A stretch of DNA of 64,000 nucleotides from Hofstenia miamia (taxonomy: Eukaryota; Xenacoelomorpha; Acoela; Hofsteniidae), in NCBI GenBank assembly GCA_900660155.1, contig CABFPE010000075.1, positions 972,427 through 1,036,426 on the forward strand. Reading direction: 5' to 3'. Shown piece by piece: positions 36,965 through 49,101 of this stretch. The notes beneath the pieces are model-generated. The model did no database searches. It saw only the letters and a program-made list of their open reading frames with translations, and had not been told where the DNA came from. Made by a program: the position numbers and the translations under genes. Within the stretch, counting starts at the first letter, position 1, and every line of letters starts with the position of its first letter.

Positions 36965-37198
36965 TTAAATGATTTTCTCCTCTATGTTGCATGCATGCAT
37001 TGCATTGCATGCAACAACTACATTTAGATTTATATTTCCTTTGAAAAGACCTAAGTTTGCATCATCAAAACCAACACACTTTGCATGGTAAGTTTCTTGA
37101 CATTGGAAACATTTGTTTTCAACTGTATTGATCTGGTTGTAGCATTTTTTCCATTTCCAATTTATTTTAAAATTATCTTTATTGCAAGGGCTATACAT
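36965..37198 (-). pseudogene. PHD-like zinc-finger frame, probable LINE ORF1
   Basis: A 77-codon minus-strand frame contains CYNQINTVENKCFQCQETYH followed by AKCVGFD, a Cys/His pattern (C...C..C...H..C) like the PHD-type finger in ORF1 of several LINE families. It lies upstream, in minus-strand sense, of the LINE RT at 33940-35600 with a similar orientation, so it may be ORF1 of that element, although 36001-36765 between them holds other repeats. The first Cys pair (PCNKDN) is weak. Confidence 0.5.
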
Positions 37199-37535
37199 TG
37201 TACGGCGAATACTTACGGTTAGGGTGCTTTTTTTCTTTCCGCATTTAGTACAGTACGGAAGTCTAAAGTTAGTGGCAAGCCTGAGATGGTATCAACATCT
37301 ACAATGTCAAATGTAATGCAAGAGAATAAATAAAGTTTACGATTTCGCAGTCTTTGTATATGGGAATAGAGATTGCAGGATGAAGACTTGCTATTCTCGT
37401 AATCTTTGTTAAGATTCTGGTAGACTTTGTGTAAACTTTGCAAATTGTATGTTGTAATAGCTAGTATTTAAGAAACACCTGTGAAGAGCGATGGATAACT
37501 GACAGTAATCAACAACACCGATATATATATATATA

Positions 37536-37760
37536 NNNNNNNNNNNNNNNNNNNNNNNNNNNNNNNNNNNNNNNNNNNNNNNNNNNNNNNNNNNNNNNNN
37601 NNNNNNNNNNNNNNNNNNNNNNNNNNNNNNNNNNNNNNNNNNNNNNNNNNNNNNNNNNNNNNNNNNNNNNNNNNNNNNNNNNNNNNNNNNNNNNNNNNNN
37701 NNNNNNNNNNNNNNNNNNNNNNNNNNNNNNNNNNNNNNNNNNNNNNNNNNNNNNNNNNNN
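37536..37760. other. assembly gap (225 N) inside a (TA)n microsatellite
   Basis: Alternating TA on both sides (37521-37535 and 37761-37818). The gap length is likely an estimate. Reading frames crossing it are artefacts. Confidence 0.97.
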
Positions 37761-37820
<60 letters not shown>

Positions 37821-37989
37821 GAGTAAGCATATATATTAATTTCAAAAATTGCATTTACCAATTTCAATCAATAAATTCAATTTGAGAAACAGAAATGCTG
37901 TTAATTGAATTTTTCATTTGATGATGGAGATTAGCTAATAAATATATTTTTCAAATTGAAACTCAATAAATTGTTTACCACTTCTATCT

Positions 37990-39624
37990 AATGAAACGTT
38001 CACTGATGATCAACTTCCTTTGTTATATCAGCAGATCACTACTCTCCTCGCTTCTCCTCACACAGCTGCTCGTGACAGATATGAAAGTGAGGTCCGCCAT
38101 CCGGTCTTGCTCTCCCAATCTCCGAACAGTCCTTGCCAAAAGAATCGAAGTACTTATATCTGCAGTCACCTTCGGTCGGCCAGCCGAAATACGCACATCG
38201 CATTCCCAAGAGCGCCAACAGTTGGGTATCCCCCACATTCCGATTGTGCAGAAGCCCTACACTTATTGAAGACACAATTCCAGAAACACAAAGCAATCAA
38301 AAAATTTCAGACTCTTTCAAAAACAGACGAAAACCAACAAAGTAATCTTTCTCACGTAACGAATTCGACGTATTAGTTATCCACTGCAGCCTTCTCACTC
38401 TCTACCCAATCCACTATTTACCAGTCTGCCTTAGATTTTGACACTACGCCTCAGCATGCTCCTGATCTGCTCATTCATTCCACGCCGATCACAGTTTGAG
38501 ATACTGAATCTTCTGTAAACATCGTCCTCAAGATGCCTCAGCCCATGAGACTCACTCATGTTCGTTTAGCTAATTTATTTTTGCACCTACCTGATTCAGC
38601 AGTTCCTAATATAGTCAGCTATTTCCGGAAAATCTCGCATCTACACATTGGTGATGTACACGAACTACTGTGTGAATTCCAACAGCGGCAAATTCTAACA
38701 TTCTACACTCTTCTGCAGCCAAACAGCAATTTCCCGAAGATTCTCAACGTTCTTCAATAGTAAGTAGGGCCCACTCGCACATGATTTTTTCTAATTCTGA
38801 AACTATAATAAATGATACTTCCAACACTACCTTTGCTACTGATTCTACATATACTCATCATAATGTTTCTATAGACTGGGGTGCGCTGGCAGTTTTTGCA
38901 GGCATGCCCGACTGGGTCCAACAACTAATGCACATGTACATATTAACTTAACTACTTTTAGGCCTTACGTTGTTAAGCGTCCTCTTCCGATATCAGACCC
39001 TGTCATGAAATCAGACGCAATCCTTAGGTCTCATTGCGATTCGGGCATTATTATTCCGTCCTCTAGGAGATCACCTATAGTGTCTCGTGCTTTCTATGTG
39101 CCTAAGGAAAATATCAAATTTCAAATGGTTGTCGACTTTCCACACCTTACTCTGCTTACAACTCCCTTCAAATACTACGCTCAGTCTTTCCTCAAAGTCA
39201 TATGTAAGTCTTCACCTACCTCTGATCATATTGCAATCATGTTCGACCTTAAAAATGCTTACTATCATTTAGACGTCCTCCCTAGGGATAGATATAAGAC
39301 CACTTTTTGGAACATGATAATCAACATTATGAATTTGCAAAAGCTCCTATGGGGCTATCTTATTCGGCAGCACCCTGCCAACTTCTCACCAATAATCTCA
39401 TAAATCCTATACGACATATTGTACACACTGTTTGGTCACATGTAGACAACATCTTGATCATTGTCAAATCTCGTCACTTACCTAAAATCCGCAAATGGCA
39501 TCAATCTCTTGAATCTTTTGGTATCAGATGCATACAGATTGATATCACTAATCCAATTAATGGGACCATCCTTTTTTAGTTTTATTTTAAATCTTGAGGA
39601 TTTCACCATTACAGCTATTCCCAC
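37990..39624 (+). mobile_element. LTR-type retroelement pol (divergent RT), cut by a hAT end
   Basis: A CpG-rich segment. Frames at 38020-38376 and 38533-38760 are probably gag-like but unrecognised. From about 38950 an RT is clear: SGIIIPSSRRSPIVSRAFYV, FQMVVDFPHL, IAIMFDLKNAYYHLDV and DRYKTTF (motif A and neighbours), then after a one-base frameshift in a T run (39304-39308) EFAKAPMGLSYSAAPCQLL and HVDNILII. The last is the YxDD box with DN in place of DD. The pattern is that of LTR/DIRS-type RT rather than LINE; I cannot place it further. No LTR was found. The frame ends where a hAT terminus begins at 39625. Confidence 0.7.
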
Positions 39625-40080
39625 TAGTGATGTGCGGCCCGCCGATTTTGTCAAATATATTAGAATAACGGGGATCTAGAAGAGTTGTGATATAATAATA
39701 CGCAGTTAATTTTGGCAGCAATTTTCGTGTATGTAACGCTTCAGCATTTTACTGCTCCAGTTTTGTAATAATTTTTGCAAAACAGGGATAACCACATTAA
39801 TTGTTGGTTTTGTTCTTCCGATAAGATTTGCGTCGCCTCAACAAATTCAATATGTCTATGAAGTCTTTCAGCGATTGTCGTTTTAGATTCGCAATTTTGT
39901 CAAGATATTCTTCTTTTTCACACAGTTCAATACTGCTTGCTTGAAATAGCGCACAATATCCTTAGCTAAAGTAACAAGTTGTGCAATTTCACCTGTTTGC
40001 TTTCCAAGCACAGTTCGTAAATGCTGAATGACATGCCTCCCATGAGTAACTATTACTAGAAGCAAATGAACAAACAATAA
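39625..40080 (-). mobile_element. hAT element end with minus-strand transposase fragment
   Basis: TAGTGATGTGCGGCCCGCCG at 39625 has the form of a hAT terminal inverted repeat. Just inside it the minus strand encodes QHLRTVLGKQTGEIAQLVTL, AKDIVRYFKQAV (about 39940-40040) and, after a frame change, TIAESLHRHIEFV and LMWLSLFC (about 39760-39880). These resemble the central part of ZBED-type hAT transposases (H.LQ..L... , L+..AR.IV..F). The other end was not found; 40081-41160 is AT-rich with no gene seen. Confidence 0.5.
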
Positions 40081-41164
40081 ATTACATGCACATTACATGC
40101 AAGCAAAGGCACCTTAATCACATCCTTCAACGCACTTGCAGATTAATCACGTGGTTTCATTATGTACTTGTAAATTACTCCAGATGCAATAAGAACATTA
40201 CTATCAGCTGTTCACTCAGCTGTTAAATTTACCTGTGGTAGGATTTGAGATGTAGTAAAGTTGTGATTTGAGATATGTATCAAAGCAAAGCATCCAAAAT
40301 TATGGTTGATACAATCTCAAAGCATTTTACAAGTTCAATTCATAGTAATTTGTGTCCTGCTCTTGCAACTACATTTGTATGATTCAATGAGAGACATTTT
40401 TGCTATCTCAACAATGACACCTTTAGAAATGTCATTTTTATAAACATTGGCAAAATATAAAAATATAAATTAAATTTTTGCTCTAACTTATCTCTATTTT
40501 AGTAGTTAAAAATTGTGCAGTGATATTTTCCCATGTTTGTGTAACCAAGAAATTTATAATTTTAAAAGCTAAAGCAATTGGAAATGACGTTATAAATATA
40601 TAAGTAGAGGATTTCTCTCTTTTGAACTTTTCTTTACAATTTAAGTACAAAACGCATAACTTTTCTCAGATACTCTGCTATTAAAAATGGTGTTAAATTT
40701 TGTCTTACATGGTTTTAAGTCATTCATACATTGTTTCTCTTCCAAAAAAAATTGACCTAAAAATTTGACCTCAACAGAATTTCAAAAATTTTTTACCTAA
40801 ATTCAAATGTTGTAAAATTTTGACTTTAGTTTGACCTTAAATTTTTTAAAATATATATGCATTAAAACAACTAAATTTCTAACTATTCAAACAAACTTGG
40901 AACTATATTTCAATTTTGAATTTTTTACTTTTATTCACCCTAGTTATTACATAGCAAATTTTAAATACTAAATACACATGTTTATTGAATTTTTATTAAA
41001 CACATTGTTAAAGATTTCTTAGTTAAAATGACCAAATATGTGCATTCCTCAAATCGAACTCAGGAATTAGCATTCATGGAACTCGCTAATAGAAAATTGA
41101 GTAAATCATATTATAAATAATTGTAGGCTAGAAAATTATTATATAATTATAGATTTGGTTTTAG

Positions 41165-42888
41165 GGCACGAGTGCTGAAATTCAAATAGACCTAATAGAT
41201 TGTAGTTTTGAAGTTGTACAATCACATATAAAAAGAAGAAATCAGAAATGCTAAATTCGTTACTATTATTGCAAATGAAACTACTGACCATTCAATCAAT
41301 TCTAAACTGGTATGTAATATTTTGTTTCTGTAATGTATAAAAAACATTCATTATTTTTCCAACCTACACTCTATTGTTGAAAAATATTAAGGTAGTTGAC
41401 CATGTTTTCTGTCAATAACTATCGGGGTACTATTTGTGTAAATTTCAAATGTATTTTAGGTTATAGCCTGTCGTTTCCTATTCAAAGGAAAACTCGTTGA
41501 GAGAATGCTTGACTTCATTAATTGAGCAAATGACAAAACTGCCAATGCCTTAACAGAAAAGATCATTTCTGTCTGCAATAATTATAATATCGATTCTCAG
41601 AAGTTAATAGGCCAATCTTACGATAGTGCAAAAAATATGTCTGCTCCTAAAGGCGTTCAAGGTACATAAATAATTTCGACTTATATAATTTAACTAACTT
41701 ATTAGGATTGATCAAAAAGGTTTTCCCTGTAACTAATTTTTCTCAATGCGCCAGTCACGGTTTTGCTTTAGTAATACGACAAAGTCTCATTGCTTATGAT
41801 GATCTCAAAATCTTTTTCGGTATTTTGAATTCATTAAGGCATTATTTCCAAGCTTCTCCTAAGCCTAGAGTACAAATTGCCAGCTGGTTTGAATTTGAAG
41901 GATACTAATAATCAATTATCTATCATATTTTTAAATTTTAGTTGATTATTATTACTATATTTAATAAACAATCTAAGTAAGCCTTTTAAGGCAATTAAAT
42001 ATTCTACGAGATTTATAGTTTCAAGTAATTTCAAGGCAGGATTGTTACGTAATAATTGTTTTAAAAATACTTGCAAAAATACTTAAATGTTATTTTCCTT
42101 CGTGAAAATTCAAATTTTCTAAATAATTTCATTACTTTAGTAATTGATAGTTAATTTCATTACAAAATATATTGGGATATTTGTGACAATGATTTCAATA
42201 ATATTCATCATTAATAGGTCAGTATTTTACATTTCATCCTTCTAAAAACATTAAAAGTTGTTTATATTATGAAAGTATGTAATAATGCTGTTGTCCAAAG
42301 TTATTCCATAAATATGCGATTTTATGATGATTGTTGTTATCATCTCTTTCAGCAAGAAAGCAATGAAGACTCCTTGAAATCAATCTTCTTTTCGATGATC
42401 TTATCTCACTTTTATATCCTGATGCTGATGTGACAAAAGACAATTAAAAAATGGAAACTTTAAGCAACCCATACCCAAGTATCTTTGACATTGAGCAGTT
42501 AAATAATGAATTAATTGCTTACAATTCCGACTGCGAAGTTAAATCTTTATAGAGTCGGGACAAATTCTTGCATGATATTTACTTAGGTTTTAGATCTTTA
42601 GGATTGTCTGAAGCACTCCAAGAAGGTGACAAGCTTTACGAACTTTCTTTTGTTTTAACAATTACGTCAGTGGCAGCTGAGCGTGAATTTAGCATTTTAA
42701 ACCGTGTGGTATCATATTTTCTAACAACAATGACTCAAAACCGAAAGAGAAATTTATTGTTTCTTTGTGCACAACGGGAATTAATCAAAACATTAGAAGC
42801 AAATCCCCAGTTTGATGAAGATGTCATTGACTTGTTTGCTAATAATGAAAGGATAATTTTTTTAAATTACAATATATTCATGTTTTGA
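41165..42888 (+). pseudogene. hAT transposase, ZMYM1/DUF4371 type, with introns
   Basis: Blocks in family order: EEIRNAKFVTIIANETTDHS (41235-41290), FLFKGKLVERMLDFIN, ALTEKIISVCNNYNIDSQKL and GQSYDSAKNMSAPKGVQ (41460-41661), FSQCASHGFALVIRQS (41739-41790), SLRHYFQASPKPR, and the C-terminal dimerisation region LYELSFVLTITSVAAEREFS (42625-42690). The first junction reads through if 41310-41459 (GTATGT...TTTTAG) is removed, the second if 41662-41705 (GTACAT...TATTAG, 44 bp) is removed; a third intron probably ends at CTCTTTCAG before 42353. An in-frame TGA at about 41522 and further stops after 41908 show it is dead. The protein would cut and paste its element in the nucleus. No termini were assigned. 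Confidence 0.8.
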
Positions 42889-43037
42889 TTGCATAAAAAT
42901 AGCTTACATAAATTAATATATTCAGCATGCAAAAACACGCATGGTATAAGTAAATACATACCCATTGAAAATGCTCACGCTACGCCGGTGGCATGCACTA
43001 TTAGCAGAATAAGGGTTGCTTGCAGAGTGCCTGTAAA

Positions 43038-43771
43038 TAGAGATCGTAATACCGGTGCTCATTTGTAGTACGGGTTTTCAATACCGAAAGTATCTCAATA
43101 CTTTATTTGGCAGAAAGATAACAAAAAATCCAGGTAAACAGAAATGCAAAAATCAAGACAAAAAAATGAAAACTTTAAGTTTGTGACCGCAAGGACTACT
43201 CAACTAATTAGTCGAGAAGCAATTTTAGTAGACCATCATTTTTTGTTGTGACTACAGTACAGTAAAAATTAGAAACCTTTTTGCAAGTCGTTACGGTCCA
43301 CTATAAAGGTTTAGAGGCACTACTGGTTAAAATATCATTTCAAAATACACAAACTATTAAGTGAACTGTCGGACAGTATGTTTCTTAGTTTGGTACAAAT
43401 ACCCGAAACGCTGTGGCATATATACATATGAGTGCAATGTAGCAGTTCATCATAGAAAGCTAAAACGATGTTAAAACTTAATTAATTAAAACACATAAAT
43501 AAAAACACTTAATTAATTTCTACTTTAATTTGCATTGCATGATCAAATTATCAAAGCAATTAGTTATTCAAATTGGTTGATAACTTCGCTATCCAAAGCA
43601 TTGATCAGTCAATTGGAAAACAAAAAAATAATACAACTATTGTGGCTAGAAAAAGACTTAAACGCATCGGATCCTGTGAGATTATTTTCGGAATTATTAC
43701 CGGTAGTTAAACACCAATAACGGTATTCAATATCGGAAAAATTGTTCCGGATCGCGGTATTGCGATCCCTA
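43038..43771. mobile_element. non-autonomous hAT element, ~734 bp
   Basis: The left end TAGAGATCGTAATACCGG and the right end, inverted, TAGGGATCGCAATACCGC form a terminal inverted repeat with 14 of the first 16 positions matching. Flanking 8-mers CCTGTAAA (43030-43037) and ACTGTAAA (43772-43779) differ only at the first base. Subterminal ACCG/CGGTATT motifs recur inside. No transposase domain was recognised in its short frames. Confidence 0.82.
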
Positions 43772-46700
43772 ACTGTAAACAAATTATATACGCCTATTAT
43801 ATGACACACATCATTTCTGACCACAAACAACAATTTGACTAATCAGCATTTGCCTATCTAAGTTATAGCACTTGACTTCTTTAACAAGCAGCAAAGTGTG
43901 TCAAATTGGCAATATGCGACTAAAAGCTGCAGACTGTGAAGTCGGCCTCCCATCAACAACCTTGAATAATAACACTCTAGAAATTCTCGAATTGAGCAAC
44001 GTGGGAAAGCAATTTTCTGCAAAAAAAACTCTAGTTAAAGAACGTGTGTGCTACCTTGTCAAACATTAATCTCTATCGGCAACCGCAAAAAATTTCTGCA
44101 TCATTGAAAGGGAACAAATACCTGACCAACACACAGAGGCAATGCTAATAAAAACAATAAGAAATAAAGTACTAAATTCAAATTATGACAAGTTACAAAA
44201 TGTTACTAAAGTTATTTTGTGGCAACACAATCTTAATACGGAATAACCCTCAGTCATGTACTTTCTTCTGTTATCAGGATTTGAAGTTGGACCTCCATGG
44301 ACTGGGGTTCGATTGAGTTATTCCAAAAAATGAGCTGAAATTGAAAAAATATGCTGTTACTAAACAGTTGTAGTGAATGCTGTATATGTTAAACAACGTT
44401 CTTACATACCCAACCTTAGTCTAGTTCTATCTGAAAAGACGCAAATAGACCCTTGCCATTTTATACAACTTTTTGTATTACTTCATATAATGCCCCTATT
44501 ATTTTGCATAATCATCAAAAGTACAACAGCAACAAATCAGAAGGGTAAAGAATCTTCATTGAAGAGCAAATGATGAAACTGATATGTGTAACAGAAAGAG
44601 AAATACCGGTAGTTCCTGGTAAAATTTTGGACTGATATCTACTTCCACTACCAATAACAACTGATGTCAAAAACTCTGAAGAATATTAAGCCTGAACTCA
44701 ACCTCTATGTTAGAGGCACATATAATTATTGTCTGGCTTGTTATTATTTTCTTAGCGAACGATAATTATCTGGGGTATCTGGTACCCCACTGGTAATTAT
44801 TTCACAATTTTGTGTGGTAGTTAGATGTTTAACTCGTTAACAAGCGTCATAGAAATGTGCCGAATTGGAATTAAGTGGGTTGGGCATGATTCAGACCTGT
44901 GGCAAGTATTGGGCCTAAGTTTTTGATTGTTGTTACTAAGGAAAGAAATTTCTAAGAATCATCCTACTACAAAAAAGGAAACGTTTCTTATTGAAACTAG
45001 GATCAATTAACAGGTCAACAGCCTGTGTTCGAAATTCCCTCACCTGAACAACGGAGCACATAGATGAGTTAGCCAACCTTAGTAGTGGCTGTATTGGTTT
45101 AGGGAAAAATAAAATATATGTGTATAATTGGGCCAATTAATTGCAAAAATATTGCCTTTTGCTATTCCGTAGATCTAGAATATGCTAATGATTATAGAGA
45201 GTGCGGCCGCATCGGGCTCCCAAATCGCAATAAAATGTATTCCCATAAAATAGATATAAAGCTTATAAAAGCATTTCTAAACAAATTTGGTCCCCACATT
45301 TAGAATTTAGAGCCTTTTGACACCCCAACATCGGTGGCTTCAATATATTTTGTTGATTGGAAAGACATGATTTTATGTTAATAAACCTCAATGCAAAAGA
45401 CATGAAAATATTGTCAAACATACAATGTATACTAGAATATCAAATGAAAATACAAAATCGAAATTTATGGTTTACTATATAATTTTCATCTTGTTTCAGT
45501 GCTGTTAATAAATGGAGGTATCAAATCACCGATTTTAACTGAATAAAGCCTGCATTGGGTCATGATTGATCTTAGCTAAGTTTTGAGACGCCTTGGGGCT
45601 GAAATAGAGCACTCAGCTTTACATCATGACACTGACGTTTCAAGCATTAACTTCAGCAACTATGGAAAATGTGTGAACCTCTGGAGAAATATATTCACTG
45701 AGCTTTATTCCATAGAATGAATTATTTGGTTAAATTGAATTTTGAATAATGCATGCAATCTATTATTGAAATTAGATTTTAAGCAATAGATCATTCTTTA
45801 TAATAGTAAAAGATTTTAAGTAGAAAATCTTTTATTAGGGATATTGTGCTGTATACAGTGCATTCTCATAAATTTTTTTAAAATATTATATTCTAAGGTG
45901 TATGTAGGGGGGGGGGGGGGGTGAATGTACCCCGATACCTTTGACTACATGACTAAATTGCAATTTACATTTCATTTTTATTTTTAATTAGATATTAAAA
46001 AATTACTAAAATTATTACTTTTGGAGGAGATAATGTATAATTATTTCAAAAATTCCAAATCCTCCTTTCTCTCCGATAGGAGTGAACCCATCCCAAACAT
46101 ATCAAATAACAAAGTAGCCATATAAATATAGCAAAAAATTGTGCACCAAAATTCGAAAAAATACTTTAATATATAATTTTAGATATTTTTCCGTCCCAAT
46201 TGTTACTGAATTTCAAGATAAAAATATTAGAACAAAATTTTTGCTATTGTATAGCTACATTTGCATTTTCAATGATTAACAAGCAATTGATTTTGAAATG
46301 TATTTAAATGATTGTTTGTCATTAATGGCCTCGTTTTATTTGAATGTAGTTCTTGCGATTATCAAATAAGGAAATTTTCCAATTCTAAGCTCTTGTGGGA
46401 TGCATTTTTGTCCCATTTTCGTTCATATTACTACAACTTGCCATTCCGTAATTGCTGTCATGTTGAAAAAAACTATATTTGCCCCGCCCCCACTTTGCTC
46501 ATAGGCAGTGCACTCCTGCTAATAGTATTAATACTAGATTTAAAGATTGTGTACATGACATCGACTTAAGACATATGCTTGTCCTTCACGTAGCATGCAG
46601 AATTTTGAATGACCCTATATTTCTTCTAGGGCGCAAATAACATATGCCTCCCAATTTCTAAAAGATTAAGATATCTTTGGATTCAGCAACCCACTTCACT

Positions 46701-47036
46701 AGGAAGAAATACTGAATAACGAGACATTCATTTTTCATATCAGCATGCATATTACTGCATAATCTTATTATACACTATCTAATATTTAGAAATTTTAATT
46801 AAATCTTAAATTTTCAATTAATTTAGAAATATGATACTTTCAAGAAGACGGAAATTGCTTCAACTTAAAACAAGAAACAGAGAAAATTTTGTTAAAGTTA
46901 TATTTTTTTTAAATTTTAGTTGCATAATTTAAAATCTATTGAACATTTTACAAATGTGCATCAAGAGCATCTGGCAAAGAACAGCTTCTTGCAACAAAGT
47001 TTCATTCATAAATCATTATAATTACAGACGGGAGTA
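43772..47036. other. AT-rich intergenic DNA
   Basis: No gene supported. A run of 15 G at 45907-45921 is notable in such AT-rich sequence. A weak similarity links 43880-43920 and 44838-44880 (TTAACAAGC...GTG.C.AATTGG), perhaps a dispersed repeat. The open frames in this region are short and featureless. Confidence 0.5.
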
Positions 47037-47900
47037 AACCATTACAGAGTTGGACCGGTCAGGATTTTCGCTGACTCGACTGAACCGGCCACTCTATTTC
47101 TCAACCTGATGTAATCGGCCGATCAACTGGTCTTTTTTTCCAAAATTTTGACCAGCTTATACCGGCGCCCAGAATTGAATATTTACGACTCAACGGTATA
47201 TTTTCTCAAAGTTAGGGATTGGGAACTCAAAAGATTAAAGATAACTATTAGAATGTTATGCATATTTACAAAGTATTCTTCTTTCAAGACCACTTGGGTT
47301 GAACAGCATCTTCTTTTGAAAAAGTACGAGCTTCAGTCAAGCTGTGGTGATGCCCAGAAAATTAAAAATTCAGACCAGTACTTGGCGATAGCGAGCAGAA
47401 TTCCGTAATTTAGACCTCTTGTATATGCAAGTCATTATAATGACATTGCAAAAATAAATTATAATATTTCACTAATCCAATACATAAAATTCAAAATAAT
47501 GGAAATATTAATAATTTTATTACTAGAAATATGAAGACATTAAACAATTATTTTGCTACAAAAATTATATAAAAGCCGGGCATGTGTGCAATTCTGTTTT
47601 CGCATTTTCATGTACTTTTTTAAAATCAAAAGAACATTCGAATTGATCACAAGAATTTTGGTTTTATGTGGATATATTGTTGGAAATTTTTAGCACAAAA
47701 AATTCATTGTTTTCTCCTTCCTGCGTAAAGAATGTGGTCTAACCCAAACGCATTTATAAGGTTAATGCCAAACTTTATTAATATTCTTAACTACATTTGC
47801 CTAAATAATAACTGCAATTAACAGAAGAATCCAACAAAGAAATATTATGGTTATGAAAACGCGATGAATTAATCGCTGGTGGCTTGCACACAATCACAAT

Positions 47901-48633
47901 TAGAGGTCGGCGGTAAACCGAACCAAACCAAACCGAACCGAAACTGATCCGAAACAACATTGCTCAAATGGTTCAAACGGTTTTGTTGACTGCTAATTAG
48001 TGGCTATAGATAGCTAGCTGCTGTTGCAAGGTAAATGTGTTTCCTGTTTTCAAGGAGGTGAAGCTGACATTGGAAGGGGTCCAAATGGAATCTTTGGAAC
48101 AGTTCAAGACCTCTCTCCTGGAGAACTTCGATCGGTACATACTGCAAAAGCATTCGTGTCTGCAGAGCTCAGCGAAGTGACGGAAACTACTTTCAATGCC
48201 CACGATTCTCAAGAACCTGTACCGGCCAAAAATACAAATCCTTCTTGTTATCTTCTTTGACTGGTAAACTTGAGAAATCCACTGAGCTTGTTCAGCTCGA
48301 GGGTGGATTGTCAATGGAACATCTAGATCCAGAGGGAGACGTTCTCAGCTGGTGGAGGCTATATGCTGCCAAAACTCTCTCAATTGGCCAGAAAGTGGCT
48401 TGTCATTCAGTCTACGAATGTTTCTTCAAAACGCATGGGTTCTATTAGTGCCAACACCATTACCAAGAAACGATGCAGCCCTCATAAAGACGAAGAAAAA
48501 CTTGAAATTGATTAAGTGAAAAAAGATTGAAAATTCAATTTCTCATAGATTGATTTTAAAAACCGAAACCCCGGTTGTTTTTCAAAACCGATCCAAACCA
48601 AACCGGAAGCAATTTTAGTGAAACCGACCTCTA
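47901..48633 (+). mobile_element. inner hAT element nested in the outer one, 733 bp
   Basis: Left end TAGAGGTCGGCGGTAAACCG; right end inverted TAGAGGTCGGTTTCACTAAA, ten identical terminal bases. Exact 8-bp duplication ATCACAAT (47893-47900 and 48634-48641). ACCGAACC-type repeats are subterminal. It contains the last part of a hAT transposase gene on the plus strand, so it is an internal-deletion derivative of an autonomous element. Confidence 0.92.
48040..48502 (+). pseudogene. hAT transposase C-terminal remnant inside the inner element
   Basis: The upstream part reads FKEVKLTLEGVQMESLEQFK then SLLENFDRY (about 48045-48140), resembling the helical segment before the dimerisation domain. The C-terminus reads DPEGDVLSWWRLYAAK from 48326, then after a one-base frameshift near 48373 LSQLARKWLVIQSTNVSSKR and MGSISANTITKKR. 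This follows the hAT dimerisation pattern (DPL.WW......, LA+K.L.I..TS..SER.FS.A). Stops separate the two parts. It lies in the proper orientation toward the right terminus. Confidence 0.75.
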
Positions 48634-49101
48634 ATCACAATCGCAACTTGTTGTCTCAGGAATTATGCACTGAAATAATCACTGTGGGTTTCGGGCCTAA
48701 GTCAAGAAGGAACTATCATTGTTCACTACTATACCACTTGACCAGCGTCAACAAGATAGCAAAAATCCTGACCGACCCGACAGGTACAGATCGACCGGCC
48801 GGTCGTGTCAAACCGGTTGCAACTGTGAACCATTACTTTACCAAGATTAATAAAATATAAGTTTCGACTTTCAACTCCCATTTGGTAATATTTATATACA
48901 GTATATAGTTCATTGCATTTGCAAGACAGGATTATTATGCATATTTATTATTTTATAATAATTTTATAAGTATAGAGTAAAATTGAGATTGAATGTATAT
49001 TATTGTGTTGAAATTGCATAGCATAAGCCTGTATATGGATCAGATTACATATAAAACGTCAAGTCGATTGATCAGTTCCAGATAACAATAATTGGAAATT
49101 A

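Larger units (their letters stand above)
47045..48827. mobile_element. outer hAT element, host of a nested hAT
   Basis: The left end CAGAGTTGGACCGGTCAGG and the right end, inverted, CACAGTTGCAACCGGTTTG give an imperfect terminal inverted repeat, and ACCGG/CCGGTC motifs recur near both ends. AACCATTA flanks it exactly (47037-47044 and 48828-48835), an 8-bp hAT target duplication. Without the inner insertion it is about 1.04 kb. Its own short frames (for example 47148-47408) show no recognisable transposase. Confidence 0.88.

Noticed and set aside
37409-37867. Tyr-Ile repeat proteins on the minus strand
   Set aside because: Translation of (TA)n flanking an N gap.
42985-43000. Possible partner of the hAT end at 39625 (GCCGGTGGCATGCACTA)
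   Set aside because: Similarity is partial, and the flank TTAGCAGA does not match ATTCCCAC on the left.
45000-45060. tRNA-like B-box TGTTCGAAATTCC, considered as a tRNA or SINE
   Set aside because: No acceptor stem, A box or cloverleaf could be formed around it. The GGGTTCGATTGAG at about 44306 also fails.
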